Source of the DNA: Actinokineospora bangkokensis
Lineage (GTDB): Bacteria; Actinomycetota; Actinomycetes; Mycobacteriales; Pseudonocardiaceae
Direction: 5' to 3'
Length of the DNA: 64,000 nucleotides
Assembly (NCBI RefSeq): GCF_001940455.1
Contig: NZ_MKQR01000015.1
Coordinates: forward strand, 31,423 to 95,422
Below, in pieces: positions 59,840 to 64,000 of the stretch. The notes under the pieces are model-generated. The model was given only the letters and a program-made list of their open reading frames with translations. It was not told where the DNA came from and searched no databases. A program made the position numbers and the translations under genes. Each line of letters starts with the position of its first letter. Positions within the stretch are counted from its first letter, which is position 1.

Positions 59840-62407
59840 TCACACCGGCGCGGCGGCGGGGGCGCCGACCAGGCCGTCGAGGGTCAGGAACGGGTCGGCG
59901 GCGCCGTCGAGCAGGTGGCTCAGCACCACCAGCACCCCGGCGGAGCCGAAGGCGAGGTCACCGCTGAGCCGCAGCGCGTGCTCGCCGGGCACGTAGGTGC
60001 CGGTGGGGTGCGGCACGGCGAACAGGAACAGCCGCTGGGCCAACCGCTCGGCGCGCTCGCAGGCCGCCGCGTCGGCGTGCCGGGCGCCGTGGTCGCGCAG
60101 GAACAGCACCAGCCCGGCCATCCCGGCCGCGAGCCCGCCGTAGTGGGTGAACTCGCTGCCCATCCCGGCGACCAGGCCGGGCATCGCCGCGGCCAGCCGC
60201 TCGTCGCGCTCGGTGGCCAGGTACCGGCTGGCCACCAGGCCGAAGCCCGCGCTGCCCGTGCTCAGGTACGGCATCACCCGGTGGTCGCGGGTGGAGACCG
60301 GGAACAGCAGCCCGCCCTCGACCGGCAGCGCCCGCTCCAGCTCGGCGTGCAGCAGCGCCAGCCCGGCGTCGAACCGGTCGGTGCTGCCGGTCACCCGGGC
60401 CAGGTAGTAGTCCAGCAGCGCGATGCCCGCCCGGCCGTGGAACAGGCCGGTGGTGTCGTCCGGGCCCACCAGGGCGCTCAGCTCGGCGCCGCGGGGGATG
60501 CGGTCGGCCTGCTCCAGCGCGCGGTCGAGGTGGCGCGGGTCGCCGGTGTGCCGGTGGAGCGCGAGGTGGGCCAGGCCCACCCCGGCGCGGCCGAGGCCGA
60601 GCGTGGCGGAGCGGTCGAGCAGCGGGTGCTCGTCGGCGCGGGCCAGCAGGGCCTCCGCCTCGGCGACCCGCCCGCTGTCGGCCAGCGCCCAGGCGATGCC
60701 CGCCTGGCCGACCAGCAGCCCCGGCGCCAGCTCGTCCACCTGCTCGGTGGCCCCGGCGACGAGCCGGTCGACCAGGCCGGGGGCCGGTGCCCCCGCCACG
60801 CCCAGCGCGTGCACCACCCCGGCGAGGCCGTGGGCCAGGCCCAGGGCGTTGGTGGCGTAGGACTGCGGGCCGAGCGGGACCACGCCGTCGCGGTGGTCGG
60901 CGCTGGACAGCCCGGCGACGATCCCGTCGCGCAGGGCGGCCAGGTGGGCGCGGGGGTCGGCGGCGACCTCGGCGGGCGCGGGGGCGGCGACCGGCTCGCG
61001 GAACCGGGTGGCCAGCGCCCACACCCGCTCGGGCACCAGGCCGCGCGGGTCGAGCTGGGCGCGCAGGTGGGCCAGCACACCGGGGTTCAGGTCGGCGGTG
61101 GTGTTGAGCGGGGCGATCAGCGCCAAGGCGATCGAGGACAGCCCGTACTCGTCGTAGCGCACCGGGTCGTCGACGAAGCGGCGCGGGTCGGCGGGGAAGA
61201 ACCCGGGGGTGCCGATCGGCGTGGCCAGCGGGGCGCCCAGCGGGGCCGCGGTCTCGAAGTCGATCAACCGGATGGTGTCGTCGTCGCCGACGAGCACGTT
61301 GTCCGGGCTCAGGTCGACGAACGCGTACCCGGCGGCGTGCACCCGGTCGAGCAGCGCGGCGAGCTGGTCGAGGACGCGCCAGGCGCGGTCGTAGTAGGCG
61401 CGGTAGTCGGCCTCGGTGGCCACCGCCCAGATCACGGGGTTGTGCGCGACCCACCAGGAGCGCAGCGACGTGCCGGTGACGAACTCGGTGACCAGGAACT
61501 CGTTCTCCAGGCGCCGGAAGTACCGCACGGGCTCGGGCGCCAGCCCGGGGTCGAGCTCGTGCAGGCGCACCAGCACCTCGTGCTCGTTGCGCAACCGGTC
61601 CTGGCTGCAACTGGTGGTGCTCACCAACCCGTTGTGCCCGCGGGCCTCCTTGATGAACACCTCGCGCCCGGTGCCGACCTCGGTGCCCCGGTAGGCACCG
61701 CCGCCGTTGCTGTGCCGCAGCACCTTCTCGAAGCGCACCCCGTCGAACTCCGGCGCCCCGCCGCGCGCCGCGGCGGGCTCCTCGTCCGGGGCGAACGGGT
61801 CCACGATGCCCTCGGGGACCTGGAACCGCACCCCGCGCACGTCCAGCACGTCCTGGCCGGACCCGTCGCGCACCAGCCACTCCTGGAACCCCTCGGGCCG
61901 CAGCCTGCCGCGGGCGGTGTAGGCGCCGTAGCGGTAGTGCACGACCTGGGAGTCGCCGAAGCGGCGGTCGGTGAGGACGTAGGGGCCCTCCTCCCCGCGC
62001 AGCGCCTCGCTCAGCTCGGCCATGACGGCGGCGGCGGTGTCGGCGTCGGGCGGGTAGGCGGCGCAGAACTTGCCCGCCTGGCTGCGGGCGGCGTGCTTGT
62101 GGTGGGTGAGGATGAAGAACGTCGAGCAGCTCAGGTGCTTGAACGCGACGCCGTGCGCGGTGAAGACCGCGGCCGCGGTGTCGAGCACGTGCTGGGCCCG
62201 CCCGATGCGCGCCGAGACGTGGACCTTCCACCCGTCGGTGACGCCGCCGAGCTTGTGCTCGGGGTACCAGTAGGTCCACACGCCCTCGTCCTGGCGCTGC
62301 CAACCCGCGGGCACCCCGGCGGGGGCGTACTCGGTACCGCGCCGGGTGGAGCGGCTCAGCGGTGCGTAGAACTCCGGGTCGGAGTGCACCAGGTTCATCG
62401 AGTCCAC
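59840..62407 (-). CDS. class III lanthipeptide synthetase LanKC
   Basis: An 855-aa protein with the three class III parts. N-terminal phospho-Ser/Thr lyase region, about residues 1-215 (HVSARIGRAQHVLDTAAAVF, KHLSCSTFFILTHHKHAARS). Kinase domain about 225-490: VFIKEARGHNG (Lys253), FVDLSPDNVLVG (Asp365, Asn370), LIDFETAAPLG (Asp383). LanC-like domain from about 520 (GLVGPDDTTGLFHGRAGIAL, STGSAGFGLVASRYLA, HYGGLAAGMAGLVLFLRDHG) without the Zn Cys-Cys-His set, as expected for class III. The GTG start is 5 bases after GGAGGGAGG; an ATG three codons later is less well placed. It phosphorylates and dehydrates Ser/Thr and cyclises on Cys in the four adjacent precursors. Confidence 0.95.
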   Translation of the reverse strand: MDSMNLVHSDPEFYAPLSRSTRRGTEYAPAGVPAGWQRQDEGVWTYWYPEHKLGGVTDGWKVHVSARIGRAQHVLDTAAAVFTAHGVAFKHLSCSTFFILTHHKHAARSQAGKFCAAYPPDADTAAAVMAELSEALRGEEGPYVLTDRRFGDSQVVHYRYGAYTARGRLRPEGFQEWLVRDGSGQDVLDVRGVRFQVPEGIVDPFAPDEEPAAARGGAPEFDGVRFEKVLRHSNGGGAYRGTEVGTGREVFIKEARGHNGLVSTTSCSQDRLRNEHEVLVRLHELDPGLAPEPVRYFRRLENEFLVTEFVTGTSLRSWWVAHNPVIWAVATEADYRAYYDRAWRVLDQLAALLDRVHAAGYAFVDLSPDNVLVGDDDTIRLIDFETAAPLGAPLATPIGTPGFFPADPRRFVDDPVRYDEYGLSSIALALIAPLNTTADLNPGVLAHLRAQLDPRGLVPERVWALATRFREPVAAPAPAEVAADPRAHLAALRDGIVAGLSSADHRDGVVPLGPQSYATNALGLAHGLAGVVHALGVAGAPAPGLVDRLVAGATEQVDELAPGLLVGQAGIAWALADSGRVAEAEALLARADEHPLLDRSATLGLGRAGVGLAHLALHRHTGDPRHLDRALEQADRIPRGAELSALVGPDDTTGLFHGRAGIALLDYYLARVTGSTDRFDAGLALLHAELERALPVEGGLLFPVSTRDHRVMPYLSTGSAGFGLVASRYLATERDERLAAAMPGLVAGMGSEFTHYGGLAAGMAGLVLFLRDHGARHADAAACERAERLAQRLFLFAVPHPTGTYVPGEHALRLSGDLAFGSAGVLVVLSHLLDGAADPFLTLDGLVGAPAAAPV

Positions 62408-62553
62408 GTCCGCCTCCCTCCGCTCTCGCCCTGACCGGTTCTCCTTGCCACACCGAGAAGTCTGCCGATCCGGCCGTCCGCGCAGAAGGCGTCCGGCGGG
62501 CAGCTTGCGGACGTGCCGCTGGTCATGAACCTGACCACCCGCCAGAGCCGGGA

Positions 62554-62593
62554 AAGGGGAAGAGGACGCCCGATCGGGCGCCCTCTTCCCCTT
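62554..62593. terminator. strong hairpin between the small peptide gene and lanKC
   Basis: A ~17-bp stem (AAGGGGAAGAGG and its complement, inner CGCCCGATCGGGCG) with one mismatch. It lies ~72 bp after the 23-aa peptide stop and ~147 bp before the LanKC start, likely ending the regulator/peptide transcript. Confidence 0.75.
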
Positions 62594-62597
62594 GCTG

Positions 62598-62640
62598 TGC
62601 CGTGCTGTTCCCTTGCCGTGCTGTTCCCTGCCGTGGTGTT
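62598..62640. repeat. 16-bp tandem repeat
   Basis: TGCCGTGCTGTTCCCT occurs twice in a row (62598-62613, 62614-62629) and a third time in part. It lies between the terminator hairpin and the 23-aa peptide gene. Confidence 0.75.
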
Positions 62641-62664
62641 TTGTTGTGCTGGCGTGCCTGCGCC

Positions 62665-62736
62665 CTAGTCCCAGCCGAACGCGCCGATCGTGTCGTCGCC
62701 CTCGACGAGCATGCTCGACCCCATCTTGTCGTTCAT
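62665..62736 (-). CDS. unrecognised 23-aa peptide
   Basis: A 23-aa peptide, starting MNDKMGSSMLVEGDDTIG and ending AFGWD. The ATG has GGAGGAG 8 bases upstream, one of the best ribosome sites in the region, though no peptide family is recognised. Net acidic, no Cys, so not a lanthionine substrate in the usual sense. It sits between the TrmB/LuxR-like regulator and LanKC on the same strand, with the hairpin following. It could be a signalling peptide, a small RiPP or a leader; no proof. Confidence 0.6.
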   Translation of the reverse strand: MNDKMGSSMLVEGDDTIGAFGWD

Positions 62737-62792
62737 CTGCGCTGCTCCTCCGCTGTCGTCGGTGATCGTGCTGGTGTTCCGTGCTGCTGTTC

Positions 62793-62826
62793 TGTGCTGT
62801 CGTCGCTGCTGTGCCGTCGTCGCTGC
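62793..62826. repeat. 17-bp tandem repeat
   Basis: TGTGCTGTCGTCGCTGC and a one-mismatch copy (62793-62809, 62810-62826), just after the regulator stop and before the peptide ribosome site. Confidence 0.75.
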
Positions 62827-62832
62827 CGCGCC

Positions 62833-63816
62833 TCAGATCCAGCCCCGGCGCGCGGCCGCCGCCCCCGCCTGGAACCGGCTGGTCGCCCCCAACCGCTCCA
62901 GCAGCCGCGCGATGCGCCTGCGCAGGTGCCGCACCGACACCCCCACCCGCCGCGCGATGATCTCGTCGGTGTGCCCCTCCAGCAGGAGTTCGAGCACCAC
63001 CCGGTCCCCCTCGCACACCTCGTCCTCGGGGTCCGGTGTGGACTCCTCCAGCTCCCCGGCGCCCTCCCACAGCTGGGTGAACCGCGCCGCCAGCTCCCGC
63101 ACCAACCCGGGCTGGCGCACCACCAGCGCGCCGCCCGCCGGATCAGCGGGGTCGGCGGGCAGCACGGCCACCTGCTCGTCGAGCACGATCAACCGCCGCA
63201 GCGGCCCCGGCCGCACCCGCACCCGGGCCCCCGCCGCCACCCGCGCCCGCAACCGCTCCCGGTTGCGCGCGTCCCCCAGCAACACCGAGTCGTAGATGAT
63301 CCGCATGTCCACCCCCCGCTGCAAGCTCCGCTGGTCCAGCTTCGACGCCGCGTCCCGCGCCTCCGTGCTGGCCTGCCGGGCGGGCTGCACCGCGTACACC
63401 GTCGACCGGGTGAAGAAGCACAGCTCCGCCAACCGCTCCCGCACCTGCTCCGGCTCCTCCAGGTGCTCCACGTCCACCCCGACCCGCCCCACCCGCCCCC
63501 GCCGCAGCGTCGCCAACCCGGCCAACTCCGCCCGGGTCCCCCCGATGCTGCGCTGCCTGCACAACGTCTCGTACTCCAACCGCTCGATCAACTCCCCCAG
63601 CGCCACCTCCGGGTCCCCCGCCACGACCCCCGAAGGAGCCCCCGCCGCCACCTCCACCACCCCGAACGCCAACAACCCCGTCACCGCCTCCCGAACCCCC
63701 GCCTCGTCCGTCCCCGCCAACACCGCCAAAGCCCCGACGTCCCTCCCCGGGTCAGCCAACAACCCCCGGTACACGACCTCCTGCACGGAGTCGAACCCCA
63801 GGTCTCGCAGCGACAT
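62833..63816 (-). CDS. TrmB-like/LuxR-type regulator of the lanthipeptide locus
   Basis: A 327-aa regulator. The N-terminal half resembles a TrmB-like winged helix (LGFDSVQEVVYRGLLADPGR, VGALAVLAGTDEAGVREAVT, LLAFGVVEV). The middle (LAELCFFTRSTVYAVQPARQ, DMRIIYDSVLLGDARNRERL) is an effector-binding region. The C-terminal LuxR HTH is LVLELLLEGHTDEIIARRVG, VSVRHLRRRIARLLERLGA. Such proteins are common beside actinomycete small-peptide and RiPP loci. ATG 4 bases after GGGGAGG. On the same strand as lanKC but with a terminator between, so it probably acts in trans. Confidence 0.85.
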   Translation of the reverse strand: MSLRDLGFDSVQEVVYRGLLADPGRDVGALAVLAGTDEAGVREAVTGLLAFGVVEVAAGAPSGVVAGDPEVALGELIERLEYETLCRQRSIGGTRAELAGLATLRRGRVGRVGVDVEHLEEPEQVRERLAELCFFTRSTVYAVQPARQASTEARDAASKLDQRSLQRGVDMRIIYDSVLLGDARNRERLRARVAAGARVRVRPGPLRRLIVLDEQVAVLPADPADPAGGALVVRQPGLVRELAARFTQLWEGAGELEESTPDPEDEVCEGDRVVLELLLEGHTDEIIARRVGVSVRHLRRRIARLLERLGATSRFQAGAAAARRGWI

Positions 63817-63864
63817 CGCACCTCCCCGATCGGTGGCCCACCCCGAACCCTGCCGCTCCGGCCC

Positions 63865-63880
63865 TACCCACACATGGGTA
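63865..63880. promoter_or_regulatory. dyad TACCCA-CACA-TGGGTA upstream of the regulator
   Basis: A perfect 16-bp inverted repeat 49 bp upstream of the TrmB/LuxR-like gene start. It may be its own operator. Confidence 0.5.
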
Positions 63881-64000
63881 ATGCCCTCCCATATTCACCA
63901 CCCCCGGGCCGGACAATTCCCACCTCCACCTCCACACAACCGGTTGCCCCCTCGCCCTGCTCCGAACAGCCCACACCACCCCCTCCCACCAGCCCCAACG

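Noticed and set aside
59840..62407. Class IV or class II lanthipeptide synthetase
   Set aside because: The LanC-like domain lacks the Cys-Cys-His zinc ligands of class IV, and the N-terminus is a lyase/kinase type, not a LanM dehydratase.

Overview
This is a very GC-rich actinomycete chromosome segment. Many starts are GTG, genes often overlap as ATGA or GTGA, and ribosome sites are strong GGAGG. A DprE1-type arabinan enzyme, a Corynebacteriales/Pseudonocardiales-style PaaR/paa system and many TetR, MarR and MmyB-type regulators suggest a mycolata-related or Pseudonocardiales organism (Actinosynnema/Saccharothrix-like). That placement is inference; no rRNA or tRNA gene is present to fix it.

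Layout. 1-1210: the 3' part of a SARP/BTAD regulator that seems to lose its frame at the end, and a small unknown protein. 1214-3244: an amino-acid dehydrogenase and a DUF2000 gene divergent from an Lrp/AsnC regulator. 3253-10751: a five-gene aromatic or terpenoid catabolic operon (dioxygenase-like VOC protein, FAH hydrolase, acyl-CoA ligase, MhpA-like hydroxylase, P450) divergent from a TetR gene, with palindromes between. 10830-12603: a flavin monooxygenase and MarR pair sharing a perfect palindrome. 12711-19102: SRPBCC protein, PP2C phosphatase, a two-subunit ABC exporter with only one intact ATP site, a methyltransferase and a HAF-repeat protein. 19267-25522: an esterase, Baeyer-Villiger monooxygenase and SMP-30 lactonase set, then an SDR/MmyB-type pair. 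25625-41289: mixed metabolism (GH3 glycosidase, M20 peptidase, DUF2252, DprE1, PepSY membrane protein, large secreted glycosidase, DedA protein), including copies of a palindromic intergenic repeat. 41655-44327: an 890-aa protein that fuses a cytoplasmic region, one membrane helix and a type 1 periplasmic-binding domain.

44407-55148 is a phenylacetate catabolic locus: regulator, paaI, thiolase, paaE-D-C-B-A on one strand, divergent paaZ, and paaK further on. Two near-identical palindromes, one in the paaA/paaZ gap and one before paaK, look like PaaR operators. Tandem duplications of the ribosome-site/start region precede paaA and an unrelated DUF1842-like gene.

55232-63816 is the most interesting region, a class III lanthipeptide locus. 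A LanKC synthetase is followed by four tandem precursor genes (three encode identical 36-aa peptides). All end in a Ser-x2-Ser-x2-Cys core that can form a single labionin or avionin ring. Downstream on the same strand are an MFS exporter, a large FAD/NAD(P)-binding oxidoreductase and a GNAT acetyltransferase. Upstream are a TrmB/LuxR-like regulator and an unrecognised 23-residue peptide gene with an excellent ribosome site, flanked by short tandem repeats.
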